Shown: positions 44,833 through 53,668 of the stretch, in pieces
Numbering within the stretch: position 1 is the first letter of the stretch
How the letters are laid out: each line of letters begins with the position of its first letter
NCBI RefSeq assembly: GCF_023700005.1
Contig: NZ_JAMLJK010000006.1
Coordinates: 51,120 to 115,119 of the forward strand
Reading direction: 5' to 3'
From: Larsenimonas rhizosphaerae
GTDB lineage: Bacteria; Pseudomonadota; Gammaproteobacteria; Pseudomonadales; Halomonadaceae
Length of the DNA stretch: 64,000 nucleotides
Made by a program: the position numbers and the translations under genes
Notes under the pieces: model-generated
The model's input: only the letters and a program-made list of their open reading frames with translations
Database searches by the model: none
Told to the model about the DNA's origin: nothing

Positions 44833-47076
44833 TTGGCGCAGGTTCGCGTATTGTTGCCCGGTTCTGGTTCTTTTTTCGGTGTCCTATCAGTGAACCTAAT
44901 AGTCTTTTGCGGTCTTTTGCTGGTACTGACGTGTTGTGGCTGTCTGATACTGATGCGGCATGTGCGCGGCCGAGTGCTGGATGCCAGGGAGCGTGTCGAG
45001 ACGCCCTGGCGAGCTGCGCTGGCTATCAGTGGACAAAGTATCTGGTGGCTTGACCCGGGTGACTGGTCAGTGCGGGTCAACAGGGAAGCACCCCATTTCT
45101 CCTCCGACTGGGCTGAGCGAAGTATTGCCTGGGAGGAATGGCTTTCCCATGCAGAGCCGGCAGACCAGCCTCGATTGAGGCATGCCCTGCGTCAGTGTCT
45201 GGAAGGAGTGCATGATGATTTTCGCTGCGAATACCGTATAAGACAGGCCGGTGGCCGTCTTCGTTGGTGCCTCTCCAGAGGTCAGCTTGTCATGCTTCAC
45301 GGGCAGCAGATGCTGTGTGGGAGCCTGGTGGACATTACGGCGGAAAAGCAGTTCGCCGATGAGCGGGACCGGCTCAACAGTGTTCTGATGGAGGAAAAGG
45401 AACGGCTGCGCGCCATTCTCACCTCCATCGAGGATGCTGTCATGGCCGTGGATAGTGAAGGGCGGGTCACGTTTTTCAATCCGGCGGCGGAGCATCTGGC
45501 CGGCCGGCTTGAAGGTGATGCTCTGGGATGTCATGCGACGTCCCTGTTCAGCCTGTCAAATGGCACCACATCTGCTGATGAGCCTGCATTGATGCGGTGC
45601 CTCAGGACCGGACAAAGCCTGACACTGGCCTCACCTGTCGAACTGGTCAATTATCGCGGCCGACGGTTTCAGGTGCGAGGCACGCTGCTGATCACGCGTT
45701 CCCCGGAGGGAGATACAACCGGTGCTGTACTGACGCTTCATGATGTGACCTATTCCATTTCTCTGCTTCAGCAACTCGATCACAGCGCTCGCTTTGATAC
45801 GCTCACCTCACTGTTCAACCGGCGAAGCCTTGAGGCGCGGCTGCAGTGCATTTTGTCTCATGCAGAAGCGTCATCCGTCCTGTGTGCACTGATCGTGCTG
45901 GATATTGACCGCTTCAAGCTCATCAATGACCTGGCTGGTCATCACGCCGGTGATCGCCTGCTTAGTGATGTCGGCCAGCTCCTGCGTGACCAGGTCAGTG
46001 AAGGCAGCATGGTTGCCAGGCTGGGAAGTGATGAATTCGGCATCATTGCCCCGTTTGACAGCCTTGAGCAGGCCCGGCTGTTTACTGATGCCCTGCTTCA
46101 GAAAATACGGGCGCGTCCCTTTGAATGGGGAGGGCGAATGCATGATATCACCGCTAGTGTGGGGCTGGTGCTGTTCGGCCGGATGCCATTTGAGACCGGT
46201 GAATTGCTGGGCAAGGCTGATATTGCCTGTTTGAGTGCCCGTCATGCCGGGGGGGACCGGGTATGCGTGTTCGATCTGAACCAGCCGGAAGTGCAGCAAT
46301 ATGCCAGCCGGATGAACGTGGCCGTAGATATGCGTGAGGCGCTGCGACAGGAGCGTTTCATGCTGTATGGACAACAGATTGTTTCACTGGAGGGAAGCGG
46401 GGTTCGTAACGTCGAAATTCTGCTGCGCATGCGTGACCAGGATGATAACCCGGTCTCTCCGGCCGTATTTATCCCGGTGGCAGAGCAGTATGGGCTGATG
46501 CCGGCAGTAGACCGCTGGGTCATTCATCAGACCTTGATAAGGTATGGCCCCAGGCTTGCGGAAACCCATGGCCGAATCAGTATCAACGTATCCGGCGCGT
46601 CGCTGGGGGATGAAAACTTCACGGCCTTTTTATGTCATACCCTCGGCGCTTCATGTCTTCCGCCTTCCAGGCTGGTATTTGAAATTACCGAGACCGCGCT
46701 GATTGGGCATCTTGACAGTGCGCGCCAGCTGGTCGCGGCCTTGAGAAACAAGGGGTGTCTGGTAGCGCTGGATGACTTTGGCAGTGGACTCAGTTCCTTC
46801 AGCTATCTGCAGCAATTCGATGTCGATATCATCAAGATCGACGGTGCCTTCATCAGGCGGCTGGACAGCCAGCCGCTTGATCGTGCCATTGTCGAATCGA
46901 TTCTGGGCGTGGCTGCCCACATCAAGGCCATTACAGTGGCCGAGTATGTTGAAAATCAGACAGTATATGACCTGCTTCAGGGGATGGGAGTGCATTATGC
47001 ACAGGGGTATCATATGCATGTACCCGAGTCGCTTGATACGCTGCTGTCGGTATCAGGAAGTCGTGCACTCACGTGA
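44833..47076 (+). CDS. Membrane-anchored PAS-GGDEF-EAL protein with altered signature motifs
   Basis: 747-residue protein. An N-terminal hydrophobic segment (about residues 18-42) is followed by PAS-like regions (about 65-185 and 190-315), a GGDEF domain (about 325-485) and an EAL domain (about 495-740). The cyclase signature is GSDEF near residue 398, and the EAL signature reads EIL (VEILLRM). DDFGSGLSSFSYL, IKIDGAF and VFEITETALI remain, so phosphodiesterase activity is uncertain. The start is a TTG at 44833 or a GTG at 44892; neither has a clear ribosome-binding site. It follows pilY1 by 31 bp, where pilE is often found, suggesting pilus-linked c-di-GMP control. Confidence 0.88.
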   Translation: MAQVRVLLPGSGSFFGVLSVNLIVFCGLLLVLTCCGCLILMRHVRGRVLDARERVETPWRAALAISGQSIWWLDPGDWSVRVNREAPHFSSDWAERSIAWEEWLSHAEPADQPRLRHALRQCLEGVHDDFRCEYRIRQAGGRLRWCLSRGQLVMLHGQQMLCGSLVDITAEKQFADERDRLNSVLMEEKERLRAILTSIEDAVMAVDSEGRVTFFNPAAEHLAGRLEGDALGCHATSLFSLSNGTTSADEPALMRCLRTGQSLTLASPVELVNYRGRRFQVRGTLLITRSPEGDTTGAVLTLHDVTYSISLLQQLDHSARFDTLTSLFNRRSLEARLQCILSHAEASSVLCALIVLDIDRFKLINDLAGHHAGDRLLSDVGQLLRDQVSEGSMVARLGSDEFGIIAPFDSLEQARLFTDALLQKIRARPFEWGGRMHDITASVGLVLFGRMPFETGELLGKADIACLSARHAGGDRVCVFDLNQPEVQQYASRMNVAVDMREALRQERFMLYGQQIVSLEGSGVRNVEILLRMRDQDDNPVSPAVFIPVAEQYGLMPAVDRWVIHQTLIRYGPRLAETHGRISINVSGASLGDENFTAFLCHTLGASCLPPSRLVFEITETALIGHLDSARQLVAALRNKGCLVALDDFGSGLSSFSYLQQFDVDIIKIDGAFIRRLDSQPLDRAIVESILGVAAHIKAITVAEYVENQTVYDLLQGMGVHYAQGYHMHVPESLDTLLSVSGSRALT

Positions 47077-47577
47077 TGACTGCTGCGTTCTAACACGTCC
47101 CATGGCATTGATGATCAGCTGGTAGGCTTGGGCCTCCGGTGCATCGGGATGACATATCGTCAGTCGGCCGTTCAGTGCCTGTCGCCAGGGCGTGGGGTTG
47201 AAGTCGAGCCGGGAGCGAAACCCTTTCCAGCTTACAGTCAGCGAATCAGCTACTGCGTGCCGGGTAATGATGGTTCTTGTATGCGTATCAATGACCAGTG
47301 CCCATTGCCAAATGCCCTGTTTCAGACAGACTGTGCCATCACGCGATCCGCAGAGCGTCACGGGGTGCTGTTCCGAATAGCTGTATTGTTTGGCTGTCGT
47401 GATCAGTTGCTTGAGTGACTGGCTCTCGGTGAGTAGCAGGCGCTGATGATGGCCCGAGGATATCGATGAGAGCCCTGCCGATAGCAGCAGGCCGAGACAG
47501 ACCAGTGAAATGATGCTGGATATCAGTGACATGCCTTTTTGGGTGTGAGCATTTATCGGGCGACAGTGCAGTGACAT
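47053..47577 (-). CDS. GspH/FimT-family pseudopilin
   Basis: 174-residue pilin-like protein. The prepilin site is TQKG/MSLISSIISLVCLGLLL, lacking the usual Glu5. Residues about 50-165 match the GspH/FimT globular domain (cysteine pair in VTLCGSRDGTVC and LTICHPD, end-strand YQLIINAMGRVRT). The ATG at 47577 has an AAGGA box 8 nt upstream, better than the ATG at 47595. It is inverted relative to pilVWX-pilY1 and overlaps the 3' end of the GGDEF/EAL gene by 24 bp. A FimU/FimT role in pilus priming is likely. Confidence 0.8.
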   Translation of the reverse strand: MSLHCRPINAHTQKGMSLISSIISLVCLGLLLSAGLSSISSGHHQRLLLTESQSLKQLITTAKQYSYSEQHPVTLCGSRDGTVCLKQGIWQWALVIDTHTRTIITRHAVADSLTVSWKGFRSRLDFNPTPWRQALNGRLTICHPDAPEAQAYQLIINAMGRVRTQQSSRECTTS

Positions 47578-47608
47578 GAAAGACGTCCTTGCCATCAGGA
47601 GAAGTTAA

Positions 47609-48706
47609 TTGAGTGATGTATTGATTATCGGCGGTGGGGTCTCAGGCCTTATGACGGCGTGGCATCTTGTGCAGACCGGTGCCAGTGTCTCGCTGATTGA
47701 TCGTCGTCAATGCGCTCAAGAGTCGTCCTGGGCGGGGGGCGGGATTATTTCACCTCTCTATCCCTGGACCTACAGTGACCCGGTTACCGTGCTGTCGGAT
47801 CAGGCCATCGCAGACTACCGCCCGCTGGTGGATACGTTGAGGGCTGACACCGGCATTGATCCCGAGTACCACACCCCTGGCATCTTTCACGTCAATGTTG
47901 ATGACCCCGGCCATGCTCATGCCTGGGCCCGGCGCCACGGAAAGGAGCTTGAACAGCTTGATCAGGCTGACTTCCGTGCTCGGGTGCCTCTTGTCCGTGA
48001 GGCCCGCACGCCGCTTTACATGCCGGGCCTTGGGAGCCTTCGCACACCACGGCTGGGCAAGGCACTGAGGCAATGGGCCATGTCGTCACCGTATGTGCGG
48101 CTGCTGGAGGAGGTGACGGTCCGCCGTATACGCATCGACAACGACAGGGCTACGGGTGTCGAGACTGATAATGCCGTGCTGGACGCGCGTCAGGTGGTGG
48201 TGTGCAGTGGGGCCTGGAGTGGTGAGCTACTGGCCGATATTGGCGTGCAGTTGTCGGTTTATCCCGTAAAGGGCGAAATGCTGTTGTTCAAGGCCGCGCC
48301 CGGACGCTTGCAGCACGTGGTGCTGTCCGAAGGGTTCTATGCGATCCCGCGGCAGGATGGCCATATTCTGTTTGGCAGTACCTTCGAACATGCGGGATAT
48401 GACAAGACCCCGACGGCATCAACAAGAAGCATGCTGTACAGACAGGCCCTGCACTTGATGCCGGGGCTGGCGGACTGCCCGGTCGTTCATCACTGGGCAG
48501 GGCTGAGACCGGGGTCGCCGAACAGTATCCCCTTTATTGGTGCGGTGCCCGAGGTCCGGCATCTGTGGGTCAATAGTGGCCACTTTGGCAATGGGGTAGT
48601 GCTGGCGCCGGGGGCCAGCCGGCTGCTGGTCGAGCAGATGACCGGCCAGACATGCTGTGTTGACCCTGCGCCATATCAGGTGAGGTCGGTGGCAGCAGCT
48701 CACTGA
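47609..48706 (+). CDS. thiO: Glycine oxidase ThiO
   Basis: 365-residue FAD-dependent D-amino-acid oxidase-family enzyme that makes dehydroglycine for the thiazole ring of thiamine. The FAD motif VLIIGGGVSGLMTAWHL is at residues 4-20; ESSWAGGGIISPLYPW and the C-terminal HWAGLRPGSPNSIPFIG with SGHFGNGVVLAPG are characteristic. It starts with TTG at 47609, with an AGGAG box 7 nt upstream. It is divergent from the fimT-like gene and convergent with the PP0621-type gene (7-bp overlap). No other thi genes are nearby. Confidence 0.92.
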   Translation: MSDVLIIGGGVSGLMTAWHLVQTGASVSLIDRRQCAQESSWAGGGIISPLYPWTYSDPVTVLSDQAIADYRPLVDTLRADTGIDPEYHTPGIFHVNVDDPGHAHAWARRHGKELEQLDQADFRARVPLVREARTPLYMPGLGSLRTPRLGKALRQWAMSSPYVRLLEEVTVRRIRIDNDRATGVETDNAVLDARQVVVCSGAWSGELLADIGVQLSVYPVKGEMLLFKAAPGRLQHVVLSEGFYAIPRQDGHILFGSTFEHAGYDKTPTASTRSMLYRQALHLMPGLADCPVVHHWAGLRPGSPNSIPFIGAVPEVRHLWVNSGHFGNGVVLAPGASRLLVEQMTGQTCCVDPAPYQVRSVAAAH

Positions 48707-48957
48707 TCGCGCTTTCCCTGATTTTCCTGAAAGCGCTGGCGATGATCCTGGCAGCAAAAGGCATGCCGGCCATGATGCAGTGCTTCCTCGGTGGGTACAT
48801 GCAGACGGCAGTAGGCGCAGGGCACGACAAGCCGGGTGGCTGACGGGGTGGCGCGAGAAGGGTTTTTGGCTGCGGAAGACATGCGCTTGCGCTGCCAGCC
48901 GCGCCAGGCAACCCATGCCAGCCAGACAATAGCGAGCAGTACCAGAAAACGAGCCAT
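48700..48957 (-). CDS. PP0621-family small membrane protein
   Basis: 85-residue protein with one N-terminal transmembrane helix (LVLLAIVWLAWVAWRGW), a basic stretch (RKRMSS) and a C-terminal Cys/His-rich motif (VPCAYCRLHVPTEEALHH and FCCQDH) that looks like a small zinc-binding site. These are the features of the PP0621 family found near pilus genes in pseudomonads; its function is unknown. An AAGGAA box precedes the ATG at 48957; the longer reading from 49074 is not supported. It overlaps the thiO stop by 7 bp. Confidence 0.8.
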   Translation of the reverse strand: MARFLVLLAIVWLAWVAWRGWQRKRMSSAAKNPSRATPSATRLVVPCAYCRLHVPTEEALHHGRHAFCCQDHRQRFQENQGKRDQ

Positions 48958-49116
48958 GGATATTCCTTGGTAGGCAGGCGGTTTTGGCGAGTACAATAAC
49001 CGCAGGTAATCAATCAGACAGATGCTGCATCTAGCACCGCGTTGTACCTTAGCGAGGCGCGGGGGAATTGTCATTGTTCCTTGTGCTGATGTGCCATCTT
49101 CAGGAAAAAAGACGGG

Positions 49117-50793
49117 TTGTTCATGGAGAAGGAAAGCGGCACCAGGGCGTCCGACGCCTCATTGGTTGTGGTCATGGCCCAGCTTGATCCGCTGGTCGGT
49201 GATATTTCGGGTAATACGGCCAGGGCCGTCGAAGCGGTTCGTGAGGCGCGTATCGAGCACCGGGCTGACATAGTGGTTTTGCCCGAGCTGTTTCTGACCG
49301 GCTACCCCCCGGAGGATCTGTTGCTGCGCGACGCGCTGCAGGGACGTATCGAAACGGCGCTGGATGAACTGGCCAGCCGGGTAGTGCGTGATGTGATGGT
49401 GGTTATCGGGTATCCGATTGTGCGTCACGGCAAGCGCTACAATGCGGCCGGGGTATTGTACAACGGCCAATGGCAGCAGGAATATTTCAAGCAGGCCCTG
49501 CCCAATTATCAGGTGTTTGACGAGCAGCGCTATTTCAGCAAGGGCACGACGCCCTGTATCTTCACCTTCCGGGGTGTTCGTCTGGCATTGCTTATCTGCG
49601 AAGACCTGTGGGACGACGCACCGATCGAGTCGCTGATAGGCCAGGACATCGACATTATTCTCTCCCCGAACGGATCCCCCTTTCATCTGGACAAATTCGA
49701 CGAGCGCACCTCGATCATGGCCCGCAGGGCACGTCAGGCGAATGCCTCGATTGTCTATGTCAATCAGATTGGTGGTCAGGACGAACTGGTGTTTGATGGT
49801 GCCTCGTTTGTCATGAACCGCGAAGGGGAGTGCACCACGCGCTCTCCGGCCTGGGAAGTCGGGTTGATGCCTGCGTTGTTCGAGCGCGATGCCGCCCATC
49901 GTTTCCAGCCGCAGGCGGGTGAGCGCTATCCCTGGCCGGACGACAATGAATCCCTGTACTGCGCGCTCGTCTCGGGCGTACGTGACTATGTCAACAAAAG
50001 CGGTTTCAAGGGCGTGGTGCTGGGGCTTTCAGGTGGCATTGATTCGGCCCTGTCACTGGCCATCGCCGTGGATGCGCTTGGCCCCGACCGGGTTCATGCC
50101 GTCATGATGCCCTACCACTATACGGCGGAGATATCCCGGGAAGATGCCGCCCTGCAGGCCCGAACCCTCGGTGTCGGTTATGACGTCATGCCGATCGCTC
50201 CCATGGTTGAGGCCTTTACGTCAACGCTGGCCGAAAGCTTTGATGGTCTGGCTCAGGACACGACGGAAGAAAATCTTCAATCCCGCTGTCGCGGGGTATT
50301 GCTGATGGCCATTTCCAACAAGAAGGGGCTGATGGTTCTGACCACCGGCAACAAGAGTGAAATGGCGGTGGGCTATGCCACGCTTTATGGCGATATGGTG
50401 GGTGGGTACAACGGTCTGAAGGATGTCTACAAAAGCCGGGTCTATCAGCTTTCCCGGTGGCGTAATGCCCAGGGCGATGGTGAGGTAATTCCTGATCGGG
50501 TCATTACGCGTCCGCCATCTGCGGAGCTGGCACCGGATCAAAAGGACTCGGATTCCCTGCCTGACTACGACGTGCTTGACGCCATCCTTCACTGTTACAT
50601 CGAGCAGGATGAAAGCCTGTCGACCATTGTGGCACGGGGGTATGACGCCGACGATGTGGCGCGGGTGATTCAGTTGGTGGATCGTACCGAGTACAAGCGG
50701 CGCCAGGCGCCACTAGGTGTTCGCGTGACACGACGTGGTTTCGGGCGCGACCGGCGTTATCCGATCGTCAATGGCTGGAAACCGGGCGAGTAA
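49117..50793 (+). CDS. nadE: Glutamine-dependent NAD+ synthetase
   Basis: 558-residue two-domain enzyme. The N-terminal nitrilase-like glutaminase domain (about 15-265) has VVLPELFLTGYPPEDLLL, and its nucleophile Cys is in LALLICEDLWDD. The C-terminal ATP-pyrophosphatase domain has the P-loop GLSGGIDSALSLAIAVDALG and TTGNKSEMAVGYATLYGD. It catalyses ATP-dependent amidation of nicotinate adenine dinucleotide. The TTG at 49117 is 10 nt after an AGGAA box; the ATG at 49123 is an alternative. A bidirectional terminator separates it from convergent bamD. Confidence 0.95.
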   Translation: MFMEKESGTRASDASLVVVMAQLDPLVGDISGNTARAVEAVREARIEHRADIVVLPELFLTGYPPEDLLLRDALQGRIETALDELASRVVRDVMVVIGYPIVRHGKRYNAAGVLYNGQWQQEYFKQALPNYQVFDEQRYFSKGTTPCIFTFRGVRLALLICEDLWDDAPIESLIGQDIDIILSPNGSPFHLDKFDERTSIMARRARQANASIVYVNQIGGQDELVFDGASFVMNREGECTTRSPAWEVGLMPALFERDAAHRFQPQAGERYPWPDDNESLYCALVSGVRDYVNKSGFKGVVLGLSGGIDSALSLAIAVDALGPDRVHAVMMPYHYTAEISREDAALQARTLGVGYDVMPIAPMVEAFTSTLAESFDGLAQDTTEENLQSRCRGVLLMAISNKKGLMVLTTGNKSEMAVGYATLYGDMVGGYNGLKDVYKSRVYQLSRWRNAQGDGEVIPDRVITRPPSAELAPDQKDSDSLPDYDVLDAILHCYIEQDESLSTIVARGYDADDVARVIQLVDRTEYKRRQAPLGVRVTRRGFGRDRRYPIVNGWKPGE

Positions 50794-50808
50794 TCAGGAA
50801 ATGCCCGA

Positions 50809-50839
50809 AAAAAAACCTGCCGATTCGGCAGGTTTTTTT
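50809..50839. terminator. Bidirectional terminator between nadE and bamD
   Basis: Stem CCTGCC / GGCAGG (50816-50821 / 50827-50832) flanked by an A-tract on the left and seven T residues on the right, so it can serve both convergent genes. Confidence 0.9.
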
Positions 50840-50854
50840 ATATCACGTCAGGAC

Positions 50855-51679
50855 TCAGGACGATGGCTTCCACACCAACGGTTTGGCATCAACGTATTCG
50901 GGGTGGAAGGTCGTGCCGCTCAGACGAGCGTTATCGGGATCATTCTTGATCAGTTCACCAAGCACTTCATTGGCGCGATCATCCATGTTCAGCCCCATGT
51001 AACCCTCCACCATGACCGCCAGGGCGTCACGGGTAGCCGGAGTCTGCGGGTAGTGGTCAATTACCCACTGGCCACGCTTGACTGCTGCCAGGTATGCCTG
51101 CTTGCGCAGGTAGAAATCGGCAGCCTGCAGCTCGTTGCGGGCCAGTACATTTCGCAGGAAGATGACGCGCTGGCGCGCATCCGGTGCGTAAATGCTGTTC
51201 GGGAAGCGGCGTGCCAGTTCACTGAAATCAACGTAGGCATCACGCGTGGCGCCAAGGTCTCGCTTGGAAATATCGATCAGGTCCAGCCCTTCAAGGCTGA
51301 ATCGTCCTGCCTGCCATGCAGCCAGGCCGCGCAGGTAATAGGCATAATCCACCTGGGGATGATCCGGGTGCAGTCGAATGAATCGGCTGGCCGCCGCACG
51401 CGTCTGGTCCCAGTTCTCCACCTGATAATAGCCGTATATCAGCTCGAGCTGGGCCTGCTCGGCGTAGTCACCGAACGGGTAGCGACTGTCGAGGGCTTCC
51501 AGATAATTGACCGCGGCGGAATAACGGCCCTGGTCCAGCGCCTGCTGTGCCTGCTGGTACAGCTGCTGTTCCGGAACGTCCTGATCCTTCGGCGTTGACC
51601 CATTGCTGGCACAACCTGCCAGAAGGGCAAGCGTCAGTGTAATAACACTCAGGGAAATGGCGCGCATCATCTTCCTCAT
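50855..51679 (-). CDS. bamD: Outer membrane assembly lipoprotein BamD
   Basis: About 274-residue lipoprotein of the BAM complex that inserts outer-membrane beta-barrels. The lipobox is LLAGC at the end of a hydrophobic signal (ISLSVITLTLALLAGC). TPR repeats follow, recognised by LYQQAQQALDQGRYSAAVNY, SRYPFGDYAEQAQLELIYGY and ARRFPNSIYAPDARQR. Start choice is uncertain: the ATG at 51679, or 51667 with a GAGGA box close upstream; both retain the signal peptide. It is divergent from rluD, the usual arrangement in gammaproteobacteria. Confidence 0.94.
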   Translation of the reverse strand: MRKMMRAISLSVITLTLALLAGCASNGSTPKDQDVPEQQLYQQAQQALDQGRYSAAVNYLEALDSRYPFGDYAEQAQLELIYGYYQVENWDQTRAAASRFIRLHPDHPQVDYAYYLRGLAAWQAGRFSLEGLDLIDISKRDLGATRDAYVDFSELARRFPNSIYAPDARQRVIFLRNVLARNELQAADFYLRKQAYLAAVKRGQWVIDHYPQTPATRDALAVMVEGYMGLNMDDRANEVLGELIKNDPDNARLSGTTFHPEYVDAKPLVWKPSS

Positions 51680-51816
51680 GTCGGGCATTTCTTGATGGGC
51701 GTGGTAGAATCCGCCGCAATGAACAGTCAAGCCCTCAAGGCTTTGACCGGCTACTATAAAGCATCGTTTGGCGATAAGACACCATACGGGGCATTTGCCA
51801 TCGTGCAGGAGAATTC

Positions 51817-52773
51817 ATGGCGGAAACAATAGAACAGTCCCGGACAGTCCCCGATCACATGATGGGCTGGCGGCTGGATCAGGCGGCTGCAGACCTGTTC
51901 GACGACTTTTCGCGCGAGCGGCTCAAGCAGTGGATCAAGGATGGATCCCTGACCTGTGACGGAGCCCCGTCCAAACCCAAGAACAAGCTGCTGGGCGGCG
52001 AAACACTGACCATCGATGCGCGTCTGGAAGACAGTGCGCGCTGGACGCCTCAGGCAATAGAGCTTGATATTCGCTATGAGGATGACCATGTGCTGGTCAT
52101 CAACAAGCCTGCCGGCCTGGTCGTGCACCCCGCTGCCGGTAACCCGGATGGCACCCTGCTTAATGCGCTGCTGCATCACTGTCCGCCGCTGGCAGCCCTG
52201 CCGCGTGCCGGTATTGTTCATCGGCTGGACAAGCAGACGACCGGTCTGATGGTTGTTGCCAAGACACTGGTTGCGCAGACGTCGCTGGTAGAGCAGTTGC
52301 AGGAAAAAACCGTCACGCGCGAGTACGACGCCATTGCCATGGGCACCATGATCGCAGGCGGTCGTGTTGACGCGCCCATTGGTCGCCACCCCCGGGATCG
52401 CAAGCGCCAGGCCGTGGTCAGTACCGGCAAGCCGGCCGTGACTCATTATCGAGTGCAGGAACGGTTCCGAGGCCATACCCATATACGCTGTCGGCTCGAG
52501 ACCGGCAGAACGCATCAGATCCGGGTTCACATGGCACATGTACACCATGCGCTGGTGGGAGACCCTGCCTACGGCGGCCGTCTCAAGATGGTGGCCGGGG
52601 CCAGCGAGGCATTGAAAGAGGCTCTGCGCCATTTTCATCGCCAGGCCCTGCATGCCCGTCGGCTGGCATTTGTGCATCCGGCCTCCGGCGAGGCCGTGAC
52701 GGTCGAGGCAGAATTACCTGACGACATGACCGTGCTGTTGCATCATCTTCGCCTGGACAATGACAACGCCTGA
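51817..52773 (+). CDS. rluD: 23S rRNA pseudouridine(1911/1915/1917) synthase
   Basis: 318-residue RluA-family enzyme. An N-terminal S4 RNA-binding domain (RLDQAAADLFDDFSRERLKQ) precedes the catalytic domain with D138 in GIVHRLDKQTTGLMVVAKT. The C-terminal LETGRTHQIRVHMAHV is also diagnostic. It modifies helix 69 of 23S rRNA. An AGGAGAA box precedes the ATG. pgeF starts 8 bp downstream, so the two form an operon divergent from bamD. Confidence 0.95.
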   Translation: MAETIEQSRTVPDHMMGWRLDQAAADLFDDFSRERLKQWIKDGSLTCDGAPSKPKNKLLGGETLTIDARLEDSARWTPQAIELDIRYEDDHVLVINKPAGLVVHPAAGNPDGTLLNALLHHCPPLAALPRAGIVHRLDKQTTGLMVVAKTLVAQTSLVEQLQEKTVTREYDAIAMGTMIAGGRVDAPIGRHPRDRKRQAVVSTGKPAVTHYRVQERFRGHTHIRCRLETGRTHQIRVHMAHVHHALVGDPAYGGRLKMVAGASEALKEALRHFHRQALHARRLAFVHPASGEAVTVEAELPDDMTVLLHHLRLDNDNA

Positions 52774-52781
52774 GGTGTGCC

Positions 52782-53525
52782 GTGAGCGATCGTGAATGTC
52801 CGACCCTGCTGTTGCCTGAATGGGAAGCTCCCAGCACGGTAGGAGCCTTTGTTACCACACGTGAGAGTGGCCCGAGCACTGGTCCGTTTGCGGCCTTCAA
52901 TCCCGCTGCTCATGTGGGGGATGATCCCGCGGTGGTAGCGAAGTGTCGGCAGTTGATCAGTGATGAAATCGGGGATGGTCGACCGGTACTGTGGCTTGAT
53001 CAGGTTCACGGTACGGAGGTGCAGTCCGGCTGGGCCGAGCTTCCGCGTGCGGATGCCGCGATGGCAGATGACGCCCGATATGCCTGCGCGGTGCTGACTG
53101 CCGATTGTCTGCCGATATTCTTCTGTGATGGTGCCGGTACCCGGGTAGCAGTGGCGCATGCCGGCTGGCGGGGGCTGTTGAACGGCATCATTGAAAACAC
53201 GATCAGTGCCATGGCAATTCCCGCTGATGACATGCTGGTCTGGCTGGGGCCTGCCATTTCAAATGCCCAGTTTGAAGTCGGAGAAGAAGTGCGGGATGCC
53301 TTTCTCAAGGCCCAGCCTGATGCCGGTAATGCCTTCGACCCCAGTCCATATCGGCTGCGCCACTACATGGGCGATCTTTACAAGCTGGCTCGAGGGCGGC
53401 TTGCTGCGCTGGGCATTGAAAAGGTGTATGGCGGCCACTTCTGTACAGCTTCGGACGGGCGGTTTTATTCCTATCGCCGTGATGGTGAAACCGGGCGCAT
53501 GGCCAGCGTGATCTGGTTGCAGTAG
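52782..53525 (+). CDS. pgeF: Peptidoglycan editing factor/multicopper polyphenol oxidase-like protein (YfiH)
   Basis: 247-residue laccase-domain protein of the DUF152 family. Conserved elements are FNPAAHVGDDPAVV, LDQVHGTEV, ADCLPIFFCD, HAGWRGLLNGI and the C-terminal GGHFCTASDGRFYSYRRDG. The His/Cys residues of the metal site are in place. Family members have purine nucleoside phosphorylase/deaminase-type or peptidoglycan-editing activities. The start is GTG at 52782 with a GAGG box 6 nt upstream. It follows rluD by 8 bp and precedes clpB, the standard rluD-pgeF-clpB order. Confidence 0.93.
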   Translation: MSDRECPTLLLPEWEAPSTVGAFVTTRESGPSTGPFAAFNPAAHVGDDPAVVAKCRQLISDEIGDGRPVLWLDQVHGTEVQSGWAELPRADAAMADDARYACAVLTADCLPIFFCDGAGTRVAVAHAGWRGLLNGIIENTISAMAIPADDMLVWLGPAISNAQFEVGEEVRDAFLKAQPDAGNAFDPSPYRLRHYMGDLYKLARGRLAALGIEKVYGGHFCTASDGRFYSYRRDGETGRMASVIWLQ

Positions 53526-53560
53526 GCGCATGATTTTCGTCATTTTCGAGTAGTCCTTAC

Positions 53561-53588
53561 CTTGAAATTCCCCGCTTTGACCTCATAT
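53561..53588 (+). promoter_or_regulatory. Sigma-32 heat-shock promoter of clpB
   Basis: CTTGAAA (53561-53567), 13-bp spacer, CCTCATAT (53581-53588). This is one mismatch from the E. coli sigma-32 consensus CTTGAAA-N13/14-CCCCATNT, and it lies 80 bp before clpB. Confidence 0.88.
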
Positions 53589-53668
53589 ATAAGTCATCGT
53601 TGAAATAAATGCGCGTCGCTGACCGTCAGGCTTTAGAGCCTGCCGGCCCAGACGCTGGAGGATGACAT

